Origin: G965279355 sp965279355
GTDB lineage: Bacteria; Pseudomonadota; Alphaproteobacteria; CACIAM-22H2
DNA: 64,000 nt
Reading direction: 5' to 3'
NCBI GenBank assembly: GCA_965279355.1
Contig: OZ257155.1
Location: 2,976,001-3,040,000 of the forward strand
Below the pieces are notes generated by a model, which had not been told where the DNA came from, did not search any database, and was given only the letters and a program-made list of their open reading frames with translations. Numbering within the stretch: the stretch's first letter is position 1; every line of letters begins with the position of its first letter. Positions 34,653-42,198 of this stretch are shown piece after piece. Both the position numbers and the translations under genes were made by a program.

Positions 34653-35810
34653 GTGGCTTCCGACAACAAGATTCTTGTGGCGGATGACGATCCACTCGTT
34701 CGCGAGGTGATGACCGCAACCCTCGAGGACGGCGGGTTCGACGTCATTGAGGCGGCTGACGGAGAGGAGGCCTGGTCCCTCTGCGTTGCGTACAAGCCGG
34801 ATCTCCTCATCCTCGACGTTGTCATGCCCCGTATGGGCGGCTTCGAGCTATGCCGCAAGCTTCGGCAGGACGAAAACTGGATATCCACCCCCATTCTCAT
34901 GACCACCGGGCTGGATGATGAGCCCTCTATCGTTGAGGCTTATGAGGCCGGCGCAACCGATTTCATGGCGAAGCCATTTCAGTGGGTGATCCTGAATCAT
35001 CGGGTGCGCTACATGCTGCGCGCCAGTCGTGCCCTGAAGCAGATCCGGGACAATCAGGACCGGCTCGTGGCCTCAATCAAGGTGGCGGAGGCCGCCAGCA
35101 AGGCGAAAACGGAATTTCTGGCCAATATGAGCCATGAACTTCGTACGCCGCTCAATGCGATCATCGGCTTTTCGCAAATCATGCGAGACCGCCTCGACAC
35201 GAGTTTGATCGAAAAATATTCCGAATACGCGTCGATCATCTGCGACAGCGGGACCCATCTGCTCGACGTCATCAACGACATCCTCGATATCACGAAAGCG
35301 GAGACGAACCGGCTGGAGCTGGTCGAAGAGGAAGTCGATATCGCGGATATTGCGACTCTCAGCGGCCACATCATCAAGGAAATGGCCGTGCGGGGTGGCG
35401 TCGATTACCAGGTGGAACTGGGCGCCGATCTTCCGCGGATCTACGCAGATGCGGCCAAGTTGCGACAGGTGCTGATCAACCTCCTGTCGAACGCCGTCAA
35501 GTTCACACCGGAAGGCGGACAGGCGCGGTTGATTGTGGAGCGCGAGCGCGGCGGCGATTTTGTTTTCCGTGTCGAGGACACAGGAATCGGGATCGATCCG
35601 GACAAGATGGAACTCGTACTGACGCCGTTTGGGCAGGTCGGCAGTCACCTGACGCGCAGGCACGGCGGGGTCGGTCTCGGCTTGCCCTTGACCAAGCGGC
35701 TGGTCGAATTGCATGGCGGCAGCATGGAGATAGAAAGCAAGCCTCGGCTCGGCACCGTGGTGACGGCCCGCTTCCCCAGGAGCCGTGCGGTTGCCGGCCG
35801 CGCGACATGA
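34653..35810 (+). CDS. receiver-histidine kinase fusion
   Basis: 385 residues, soluble. An N-terminal receiver has ILVADDDPLVREVM and phospho-acceptor Asp55 in LLILDVVMP, with a conserved MAKPF. A coiled linker follows, then HisKA with FLANMSHELRTPLNAIIGFS (His161), N box LINLLSNAVKFTP and G boxes DTGIGI and GGVGLGLPLTK. There is no membrane segment or other sensor. The receiver-kinase order suggests it is switched by phosphotransfer, with the MHYT hybrid kinase 11 bp upstream (which ends in an HPt) as the obvious donor. The GTG start has a good CCGGAGG. Confidence 0.9.
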   Translation: MASDNKILVADDDPLVREVMTATLEDGGFDVIEAADGEEAWSLCVAYKPDLLILDVVMPRMGGFELCRKLRQDENWISTPILMTTGLDDEPSIVEAYEAGATDFMAKPFQWVILNHRVRYMLRASRALKQIRDNQDRLVASIKVAEAASKAKTEFLANMSHELRTPLNAIIGFSQIMRDRLDTSLIEKYSEYASIICDSGTHLLDVINDILDITKAETNRLELVEEEVDIADIATLSGHIIKEMAVRGGVDYQVELGADLPRIYADAAKLRQVLINLLSNAVKFTPEGGQARLIVERERGGDFVFRVEDTGIGIDPDKMELVLTPFGQVGSHLTRRHGGVGLGLPLTKRLVELHGGSMEIESKPRLGTVVTARFPRSRAVAGRAT

Positions 35811-35870
35811 GGCAGCGTGTTGTCGACAGAGGCAGGTAAACGGCTTCTTCGCGCGGTGAATCCACCCGCT

Positions 35871-35912
35871 GTGCTTGAGGCCAGGCGGAAGAACGGCCTC
35901 GATCCCGCCTGA
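35871..35912 (+). pseudogene. gene-tail relic of the ModA-like binding protein
   Basis: It reads VLEARRKNGLDPA and a stop. By hand count 40 of 42 bases match the last 14 codons of the ModA-like gene at 30.9-31.6 kb, in the same orientation. The sequence upstream does not continue the match clearly. It lies in the 121-bp gap between the receiver-kinase and the convergent aroE. Confidence 0.75.
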
Positions 35913-35931
35913 TTGATCGTGACGCCAGGCG

Positions 35932-36810
35932 TCACTCAGCACGCGCGGGATATTTTATGTCAGGCTGCTGCAATGCCGCGCGGAGCGCGACGGCATCGAC
36001 GTCGCGGCCGGTGAAGATGCGGAAGGCGTCGATCCCCTGATAGAGAAAGAGCTCGTAGCCGTTCATGATCGCGAGGCCGGCGGCGCGGGCATCCCGCAGG
36101 AACTGCGTTTCGAGCGGCGTGTAGACGGCGTCGAATGCCCATCGTTGAGCGCCAAGTGGCATGTTCGCGAAGGCGCTGCCGGGCTTGCCGGTCATTCCCA
36201 ATGGCGTCGCGTTGACGAGCCCGTCGGCGCCGGCGATTGCGTCGCCCGCCGATAGGGCGACCGTCACCGTCATAGTTTTCGCCACCCTTGAAATCGCCTG
36301 CGCGAGATTATCGGCCTTCGCGCTGTCGGCATCGAACAGGCGGAGCGACGTGGCCCCGAGCCGCGCCAGCGCGAAGCCGATCGCCCGGCCGACGCCGCCG
36401 GCACCGACCATGGCGACAGCACCCGGAGTGACCGCGCCGAAGCTGTGGCGGAAGGCCGCGATAAAACCGGAGTAATCCGTGTTGTACCCACGCGCCACGG
36501 CGCCGTCGAAGATCACGGTGTTGCAGGCGCCGATGGACCGGATCGCGGGATCGTCGATGGTCAGTTTCGGCATCACCCGTTCCTTGTAGGGATAGGTGAT
36601 GTTGAGCCCGCGAAACGCCGCTGCGCGGCAGGATTCGAAAACCGCGTCGAAATCCTGGTGCCGGTCGGCCGGGATCAGGTTGTCGTAGGTGATGTTGAGC
36701 CCGCACATGCGGCCGGCCAGGCGATGCAGCCGGGGCGATTCCGACTGGGTGATGTTGTCGCCGATCAGTCCGAGGCGGAGTTCCGGCGTGGACGGTGCGT
36801 CCGTCCTCAC
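35932..36810 (-). CDS. aroE: shikimate (quinate) dehydrogenase
   Basis: A 292-residue NAD(P)-dependent dehydrogenase of the AroE family. It has the substrate-binding GDNITQSESPRLHRLAG segment, GLNITYPYKE with the catalytic Lys and GACNTV. The nucleotide-binding VGAGGVGRAIGFALARLGA (about 139-157) follows, then NATPLGM and GYELFLYQGIDAF. The start GTG overlaps the stop of the GntR gene (GTGA). Its position with two GntR regulators and divergent dctPQM-aroQ suggests catabolic use of shikimate or quinate and not the biosynthetic AroE, but the sequence does not decide this. Confidence 0.9.
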   Translation of the reverse strand: MRTDAPSTPELRLGLIGDNITQSESPRLHRLAGRMCGLNITYDNLIPADRHQDFDAVFESCRAAAFRGLNITYPYKERVMPKLTIDDPAIRSIGACNTVIFDGAVARGYNTDYSGFIAAFRHSFGAVTPGAVAMVGAGGVGRAIGFALARLGATSLRLFDADSAKADNLAQAISRVAKTMTVTVALSAGDAIAGADGLVNATPLGMTGKPGSAFANMPLGAQRWAFDAVYTPLETQFLRDARAAGLAIMNGYELFLYQGIDAFRIFTGRDVDAVALRAALQQPDIKYPARAE

Positions 36811-37466
36811 GCGATGGTGCCAGTGCTGAGGGCGTGGGCGACGCCGCCGGAAACATGGCGGGTCAGCACGGCACAGGCCGTCGCGGCGTCACGCTTGAGC
36901 GCGCAACGCAGCAGCTCGCTGTGTTCCCCGATCGCGATGTCGCCCCGAAAGCTCAGGGCCAGCATCTGATAGCGCAGATATTTGTCGAAGATCGCGGCAT
37001 GCGTTTCGATCAGCGTTCGCGAGCCGCAGGCCGAGATCAGCGCCTGATGGAATTGCCAGTCATACCGTTTCCACTGCTCGGCGATGCTCACGTCGCCGCT
37101 GTTCATTTTCTCTTCCATGAGCGCCAGCTTGTGATGCGCGGCGACCACGCGCCCTTCCCATTCCATATCGCCGGCGGCGAAGGACTGCTCCAGCGCGTGG
37201 CATTCCAGGAACTGCCGCAGGGCCGCGATTTCCTTGAGGTTGTCGACGGAGACCGGCGACACCTCGAAGCCGCGATGGCCTTCCGCCATGACCAGGCGCT
37301 CGGAGGACAGGCGATAGAGGATCTCGCGCAGCGTGCTGACGCTGGCGCCGTAATCCTTTTTCAGCCGATCCAGCCTGAGCTTCTGGCCCGGCGCCAGCCG
37401 GCCGAACAGGATGTCGGCGCGGATGCGGCGGTAGACGGATTCGGCAATGGTTTCCGTCGCCGTCAT
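36807..37466 (-). CDS. GntR-family regulator (FCD type), tandem copy 2
   Basis: 219 residues. N-terminal winged helix: SVYRRIRADILFGRLAPGQK, LRLDRLKKDYGASVSTLREI. The all-helical FCD ligand domain has LECHALEQSFAAGDMEWEGR, VVAAHHKLALMEEKM, a His-rich metal/ligand pocket with FHQALISACGS, and LRCALKRDAATACAVLTRHV. Very similar to the gene directly upstream, from which it is a tandem duplicate. Its ATG shares one base with that gene's stop (TGATG), and its own stop overlaps aroE. Typical FCD effectors are small carboxylates, fitting shikimate or quinate. Confidence 0.9.
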   Translation of the reverse strand: MTATETIAESVYRRIRADILFGRLAPGQKLRLDRLKKDYGASVSTLREILYRLSSERLVMAEGHRGFEVSPVSVDNLKEIAALRQFLECHALEQSFAAGDMEWEGRVVAAHHKLALMEEKMNSGDVSIAEQWKRYDWQFHQALISACGSRTLIETHAAIFDKYLRYQMLALSFRGDIAIGEHSELLRCALKRDAATACAVLTRHVSGGVAHALSTGTIA

Positions 37467-38128
37467 CACGTCACCAGCCCGCGCGCCAGCGTATCCTCGA
37501 CGCAATCGCGGATATGGGTTACCAGCGCCGCCTGTGCCGCGCCGGTATCGCGTTTCAGCGCGCAGTCGAGAAGCCGGTGATGTTCGACGGAGGCGATTTC
37601 GCCGCGAAAGACCACCGCCACCATCTGATAGCGCAGATATTTGTCGTAGATCCCGGCATGGGTATCGAGCAGCACGCTGGAGCCGCAGGCCGAAATCAGC
37701 GCGTGGTGGAATTCACGGTCGTAGCGTTTCCACTGCTCGGCCAGCGAGCGGTCGCCCGACAGCATGCGCTTTTCCATCAGCGACAGCTTGTGATGCGCGG
37801 CGACCACGCGCCCTTCCCATTCCATGTCGCCGGCGGCAAAGGAGAGGTCCAGCGCATGGCATTCCAGAAGCTGCCGCATGGCCGCCACTTCGCGAAAGTT
37901 CTCGGCGGAAATAGGCGCGACCTCGAACCCCTTCTGGCCCTCGGCGACGATCAGCCCCTCGGAGGAGAGACGGTTGAACAGCTCGCGGAGCGTGCTGACG
38001 CTGACGCCGTAGGTTTCCTTCAGTCCGTCGAGCCGCAATTTCTGCCCGGGCGCCAGACGGCCGAAGATCACATCGGTCCGGATCCGCTGATACGCCTTCT
38101 CCCCGACCGATGTTTCAACCTGGTCCAA
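37466..38128 (-). CDS. GntR-family regulator (FCD type), tandem copy 1
   Basis: 220 residues with the same plan as the next gene: KAYQRIRTDVIFGRLAPGQK, ETYGVSVSTLRELFNRLSSE, then LECHALDLSFAAGDMEWEGR and FHHALISACGSSVLLDTHAG. Whole blocks are nearly identical between the copies at both DNA and protein level. The start appears to be TTG, with AAAGGG upstream at a slightly long distance. First gene of the gntR-gntR-aroE operon, divergent from dctP. It probably controls both directions from the shared 237-bp region. Confidence 0.88.
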   Translation of the reverse strand: MDQVETSVGEKAYQRIRTDVIFGRLAPGQKLRLDGLKETYGVSVSTLRELFNRLSSEGLIVAEGQKGFEVAPISAENFREVAAMRQLLECHALDLSFAAGDMEWEGRVVAAHHKLSLMEKRMLSGDRSLAEQWKRYDREFHHALISACGSSVLLDTHAGIYDKYLRYQMVAVVFRGEIASVEHHRLLDCALKRDTGAAQAALVTHIRDCVEDTLARGLVT

Positions 38129-38239
38129 CGGCGCAGCCCTTTGAAAATACCCGATGAAAGTGACTTTATAGGAGGAGCGGTCCCGGGGGTCTAAAACCGG
38201 CGAGAGGCCGGTTCATCTGATATTTCGGCGTTCGACGAA

Positions 38240-38251
38240 TGTAATAATACA
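38240..38251. promoter_or_regulatory. candidate GntR operator
   Basis: TGTAATAATACA is an inverted repeat (TGTA-n4-TACA) in the AT-rich divergent region between gntR and dctP. Its form is like FCD-type GntR sites. It is a suggestion from sequence and position only. Confidence 0.4.
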
Positions 38252-38365
38252 ATATAAACTCAGAAATCTATGACGATATGAGTTTTACCGATTGCGTCCT
38301 CCCGGTAAAGGGATAGATTGGCCGGAATCCAGGCGAACTGGTCAGGACAACCTTGAGGAGGAACC

Positions 38366-39355
38366 ATGCGCCCGCTTACCCGTCGGTCCGTTCTTGCTGC
38401 CAGTGGTGCCGTTGCCGCGATGGCGTCCGCGCCCGCTGCTTTTGCACAGGCGAAGCCGAAGCTGCGGCTGGCATCGGTGATCAGCGAACAGGACATTCGC
38501 GCCGATGCATTCCGCGCGTTTGCCCGTGAGGTCAGCGGCAGCTTCGACGTCGAGACGTTTTTCGGCAGCACGCTGTACCGGCAGGGCACCGAACTCGTCG
38601 CGATGCAGCGCGGCAATCTCGAAATGGCGAATCTCGCCCCGCAGGATATCTCCAAGCAGATCCCGGCCTGGTCGATCATGACGGCGGCGTATCTGTTTCG
38701 TGACGCCGCGCATATGCAGAAGACGTTCAACGGCGATGTCGGCCGCGAAATGAAGAAGCTGGCGAAAGACCAGCTTGGCATCCAGATCCTGGCGCCGGTC
38801 TATTTCGGGACGCGCCAGGTCAACCTGAAGCCGACGAAGAAGATCAATACGCCGGCCGACATGGCGGGCGTGAAGCTGCGCATGCCGCCGGGCGAAGTCT
38901 GGCAGTTCCTGGGCGAGGCGATGGGCGCCAACCCGACGCCGGTCGCCTTTGCCGAGCTTTACACCGCGCTGCAATCCGGCGCCGTCGACGGCCAGGACAA
39001 CCCGCTGCCCAACAGCCGCACCATGAAGTTCCATGAGGTAACGACCCAGTTCGTTCTCACCGATCATCTCGTCGCCTACGACGTCATCTCGGTGACGGCG
39101 AAGATCTGGGATGCGATGTCCGCCGGCCAGCAGCAGGCCTTTCAGGCGGCAATCGACAAGGCGGTCGACGAGAGCACAAGAAAACACGTGGAACAGGAAA
39201 AGGAACTCGTCGCATTCTTCAAGGCGCAGGGGCTGCAGGTCTATGCGCCCAACGTCGCGGCGTTCCGCGAGAACGCGCAGAAGAAGTATCTCGCCTCCGA
39301 ATTCGCCAAGGACTGGCCGAAGGGCATGCTTGAGCGGATCAACGCCATCCAATAG
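38366..39355 (+). CDS. dctP: TRAP transporter substrate-binding protein (DctP type)
   Basis: 329 residues. The N terminus MRPLTRRSVLAASGAVAAMA has a twin-arginine-like TRRSVLAA and a cleavage site near AFAQ. The mature protein shows LRLASVISEQDIRADAFRAF, VDGQDNPLPNSR and the family arginine region LKPTKKINTPADMAGVKLRM with PTPVAFAELYTALQSGAVDG. It captures an organic acid in the periplasm. GGAGGAACC precedes the ATG. Neighbouring aroE and aroQ suggest a hydroaromatic acid such as shikimate or quinate as ligand. Confidence 0.92.
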   Translation: MRPLTRRSVLAASGAVAAMASAPAAFAQAKPKLRLASVISEQDIRADAFRAFAREVSGSFDVETFFGSTLYRQGTELVAMQRGNLEMANLAPQDISKQIPAWSIMTAAYLFRDAAHMQKTFNGDVGREMKKLAKDQLGIQILAPVYFGTRQVNLKPTKKINTPADMAGVKLRMPPGEVWQFLGEAMGANPTPVAFAELYTALQSGAVDGQDNPLPNSRTMKFHEVTTQFVLTDHLVAYDVISVTAKIWDAMSAGQQQAFQAAIDKAVDESTRKHVEQEKELVAFFKAQGLQVYAPNVAAFRENAQKKYLASEFAKDWPKGMLERINAIQ

Positions 39356-39429
39356 AACACGCATAACCGGAACCGGCTGGCAGTCAGACTGACCGGCCGG
39401 TCCGGCACGTCCCTTCAAGCGGCACACCG

Positions 39430-39963
39430 ATGAGCATGATGGCCCTGACAGCCGCGCGATGGCTGCGCCGCCGCGCGGAGAATATCGCGGTCATCATGCT
39501 GGGCCTGATGTTCGTCGGGTTTATCCTCCAGATCGTCCTGCGCTACGTGTTCAACTGGCCGCATGGCTGGACATCAGAACTCAGCGTGCTGTGCTGGGTC
39601 TGGGGCGTGCTCTGGGGTGCCGCCTTCGTCACAAGGGAAAAAGACGAGCTGCGCTTCGATGTGATCTACGGCCTGCTGGGTGCTGAAACGCGCCGGTGGC
39701 TGACGGTCGTGACCGGCATTGCTCTTCTTGCGATCTACGGCATGTCGCTGCCGGCGGTGACGGACTATGTGCTGTTCATGCGCGTCGAGCGCACCGCCTC
39801 TCTCAGGATCCGGTTCGACTACGCGTATTTCATCTATGTGATCTTCGCGGTCGCGGTGCTGGCGCGCTATGGCTGGCTGGTCTGGAAGGCCTTGCGCGGC
39901 GAGGCGCCGAAGACCTTTCTCGATTCGACCTCCGACTCAACACAGGCGGGAAGCGGGTCTTGA
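39430..39963 (+). CDS. dctQ: TRAP transporter small permease (DctQ type)
   Basis: 177 residues with four transmembrane helices: IAVIMLGLMFVGFILQIVLR, LSVLCWVWGVLWGAAFVTRE, WLTVVTGIALLAIYGMSLPA and YFIYVIFAVAVLARYGWLVW. The RYVFNWPHGWTSEL and REKDELRFDV segments are DctQ landmarks. Its stop overlaps the large-permease start as TTGA, giving tight coupling. It works with DctP and DctM, driven by an ion gradient. Confidence 0.9.
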   Translation: MSMMALTAARWLRRRAENIAVIMLGLMFVGFILQIVLRYVFNWPHGWTSELSVLCWVWGVLWGAAFVTREKDELRFDVIYGLLGAETRRWLTVVTGIALLAIYGMSLPAVTDYVLFMRVERTASLRIRFDYAYFIYVIFAVAVLARYGWLVWKALRGEAPKTFLDSTSDSTQAGSGS

Positions 39964-41264
39964 GCTTCACCTCGCCCTTCGCGCTCTCGATCTGGGCGAT
40001 CACGCTGCTGTCGCTGTTCGGCCTGCCGATCGGCCACGCGATGATCGCGGCGTCGATCCTCTATCTCTTCATGGCGGGACAGGACATGGGCATTGCCGCC
40101 GAGCAGATGCTCAACGGCCTCTACAATTCCTGGGTCCTGCTCGCGGTGCCGCTCTTCCTGCTGTCGGCCGAGCTGATGAATATCGGCAGCATGTCCGACC
40201 GGCTCCTGCGGTTCTGCGATGCCATGGTCGGCCGGTTCCGTGGTGGCCTCGGCCACATCAACATCGTGCAGAGCGTGATCTTTTCGGGCATGTCGGGCTC
40301 GGCCATCGCCGATCTTGCCGGCACCGGCAAGGTGATGATCAACATGATGGCGAAGGACGGAAAATATCCCGTCAGCTATGCGGCCGCGATCACCGCCGCC
40401 TCGGCCGTCATCGGTCCGATCATTCCGCCGTCGATCCCGATGGTGCTGTACGCCCTGATCTCCGACGCGTCGATCGGCTACCTGTTCCTCGGCGGCATCG
40501 TTCCCGGCCTGCTGATGGCGGTGGCGCAGATGGCGGTCAACACCGTCATGGCGCACCGGAGAAACTTCCCCGTCGAGAAGCCGATTCCCGCGCGAGAGTG
40601 GCCGAAAGTGACGCTGGAGGCGTTTCCGGCCCTGATGATGCCGGTCATCCTGCTGGGCGGCATCTATAGCGGCGTCATGACACCGACCGAGGCCGCGGGC
40701 GTTGCCGCCGCCTATGCTTTCCTGATCTCCGCGTTCCTCTACCGCAGCGTGACGGCGCGGCAGACCTACGATGCCTTCCTGACCAGCGCGCGCTCGACGG
40801 CCTCGATCGGCATGCTGATCGCGGGTGCGCTCGCCTTCAACTACGTGATCACGGTCGAGAATATTCCGCAGACCGTGAAGGTACTGCTCGCCGGCTACGA
40901 GCTGACCCCGACCGTCTTCTGGATCCTGGTCAATGTGATCCTGCTCATCCTGGGATGCATCCTTGAGGGCAGCACGATCCTGCTGGTCATCGTGCCGGTG
41001 TTCATCCCGACGGCGCAGGCGCTGGGCATCGACCTCGTGCATTTCGGCGTGGTCGTGGTGTTCAACATCATGATCGGGCTGGTGACGCCGCCCTACGGGC
41101 TGCTGCTGTTCATCGTTGCCAAAATGGCCGACGTGCCGCTGTCGAGCATCATCCGGGACACAATGCCGTTCGTGCTGTCGATGGTTGCGGCGCTCGTCGT
41201 CATCACCTTCTTTCCGGCGACGGTGCTCTGGCTGCCACGGCTCATGGGCTACTCGGGAGGCTGA
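39960..41264 (+). CDS. dctM: TRAP transporter large permease (DctM type)
   Basis: 434 residues, about 12 transmembrane helices. DctM signatures include GLPIGHAMIAASILYL, the SGMSGSAIADLAGTGKVMIN stretch, GPIIPPSIPMVLY and GLVTPPYGLLLFI. The start is a TTG overlapping the dctQ stop by four bases, which gives the usual family length. A frame opening earlier within dctQ is spurious. It is the transport channel of the dctPQM importer, followed by aroQ after one base. Confidence 0.93.
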   Translation: MSFTSPFALSIWAITLLSLFGLPIGHAMIAASILYLFMAGQDMGIAAEQMLNGLYNSWVLLAVPLFLLSAELMNIGSMSDRLLRFCDAMVGRFRGGLGHINIVQSVIFSGMSGSAIADLAGTGKVMINMMAKDGKYPVSYAAAITAASAVIGPIIPPSIPMVLYALISDASIGYLFLGGIVPGLLMAVAQMAVNTVMAHRRNFPVEKPIPAREWPKVTLEAFPALMMPVILLGGIYSGVMTPTEAAGVAAAYAFLISAFLYRSVTARQTYDAFLTSARSTASIGMLIAGALAFNYVITVENIPQTVKVLLAGYELTPTVFWILVNVILLILGCILEGSTILLVIVPVFIPTAQALGIDLVHFGVVVVFNIMIGLVTPPYGLLLFIVAKMADVPLSSIIRDTMPFVLSMVAALVVITFFPATVLWLPRLMGYSGG

Positions 41265-41265
41265 A

Positions 41266-41700
41266 ATGACAAAACCCATCTATGTCCTGAACGGTCCCAA
41301 TCTCAACCGCCTGGGCACGCGCGAGCCGGAGATCTACGGCACCGTGACCCTGAGCCAGATGGAGGCCATGTGCCGCACAGCGGCGGGCGACTATCCCCTG
41401 AAGTTCCTGCAGTCCAACTACGAGGGACAGCTCGTCGAATGGATTCACGAGGCAATCGACATCGGCAGCGGGATCGTCATCAACCCCGCGGGCCTGTCGT
41501 TCTCCTCGATCCCGATCCTTGATGCGCTGAAGATGTTCAAGGGTCCGATCGTCGAGCTCCACATCTCGAACATCCATCGCCGCGAGGCGATCTACCACCG
41601 GTCCCTTGTCTCGACGGTCGCGACGGCGGTGATCGCGGGCCTCGGGCCGGACGGCTATCCGACGGCCGTCGGCGCGATGCTACGGATTCTCACGAAATAG
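41266..41700 (+). CDS. aroQ: type II 3-dehydroquinate dehydratase
   Basis: 144 residues, the normal length for a type II enzyme. The N terminus IYVLNGPNLNRLGTREPEIY carries the lid and active-site residues. LQSNYEGQLVEWIHEA, INPAGLSFSSIPILDAL and VELHISNIHRREAIYHRS contain the catalytic His and Tyr region. It interconverts 3-dehydroquinate and 3-dehydroshikimate. GGGAGG precedes the ATG. Being the last gene of a TRAP importer operon, it probably serves uptake-linked quinate/shikimate catabolism. Confidence 0.94.
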   Translation: MTKPIYVLNGPNLNRLGTREPEIYGTVTLSQMEAMCRTAAGDYPLKFLQSNYEGQLVEWIHEAIDIGSGIVINPAGLSFSSIPILDALKMFKGPIVELHISNIHRREAIYHRSLVSTVATAVIAGLGPDGYPTAVGAMLRILTK

Positions 41701-41723
41701 GACGCCCTCATCCGGGCGCTCAG

Positions 41724-42038
41724 CTATGCGCCCGCCGTCCGGGCCCCCTGCGATAGCGACGCCAGGGCGGCCCTGAGCTGCTCGAGCGTGGCCGTGAGCA
41801 GCGCCTGCTGTCCGTCGGTGGGGCTGCCGCTTTCCGGAAGACTGTGCAGAGCCGCAAGAGCTTCGCTCAGGGTTCCATGAACGGAAGCCAGGCCATGCAA
41901 CGCCTCGGCACCTTTTAGCGGACCCAGCAGCAGGGCCTGGATGCCAGCAATCGCCGTGCGGCGGGCTTCGTTATAGGCCCGGATCTTTTCTTCAAGCACA
42001 TCGAAGGCGCGGGATCGCAGTCGCGGGTGTATGTCCAT
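41724..42038 (-). CDS. small hypothetical helical protein
   Basis: 104 residues, MDIHPRLRSRAFDVLEEKIR then AYNEARRTAIAGIQALLLG, all predicted helix, rich in Ala and Leu, with no signal peptide or recognised domain. A weak GGAA precedes the ATG. It lies downstream of the chemoreceptor gene on the same strand but is separated from it by a good terminator, so it has its own promoter. The function is unknown. A soluble helical partner of a signalling protein would fit the composition but is a guess. Confidence 0.55.
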   Translation of the reverse strand: MDIHPRLRSRAFDVLEEKIRAYNEARRTAIAGIQALLLGPLKGAEALHGLASVHGTLSEALAALHSLPESGSPTDGQQALLTATLEQLRAALASLSQGARTAGA

Positions 42039-42119
42039 TTCCGTTTGTACCGAACCGGAATGAAGCCTGTAAACGCCGGAAATCTCTCAAAAAGAAAACG
42101 TCTTACAAACACCGGCGTC

Positions 42120-42157
42120 AAAAAAATGCGCCGGCCTGGCGTTGCCAGACCGGCGCA
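42120..42157 (-). terminator. rho-independent terminator of the chemoreceptor gene
   Basis: On the minus strand TGCGCCGGTCTGG and CCAGGCCGGCGCA form a 13-bp stem with one G-T or mismatched pair around a 5-base loop. A run of seven T follows at once. It lies 42 bp after the chemoreceptor stop. It is the clearest terminator in the window. Confidence 0.9.
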
Positions 42158-42198
42158 CGAAACCGATGCATGAGGCTCACGCCCCGATTGGTGATGGA

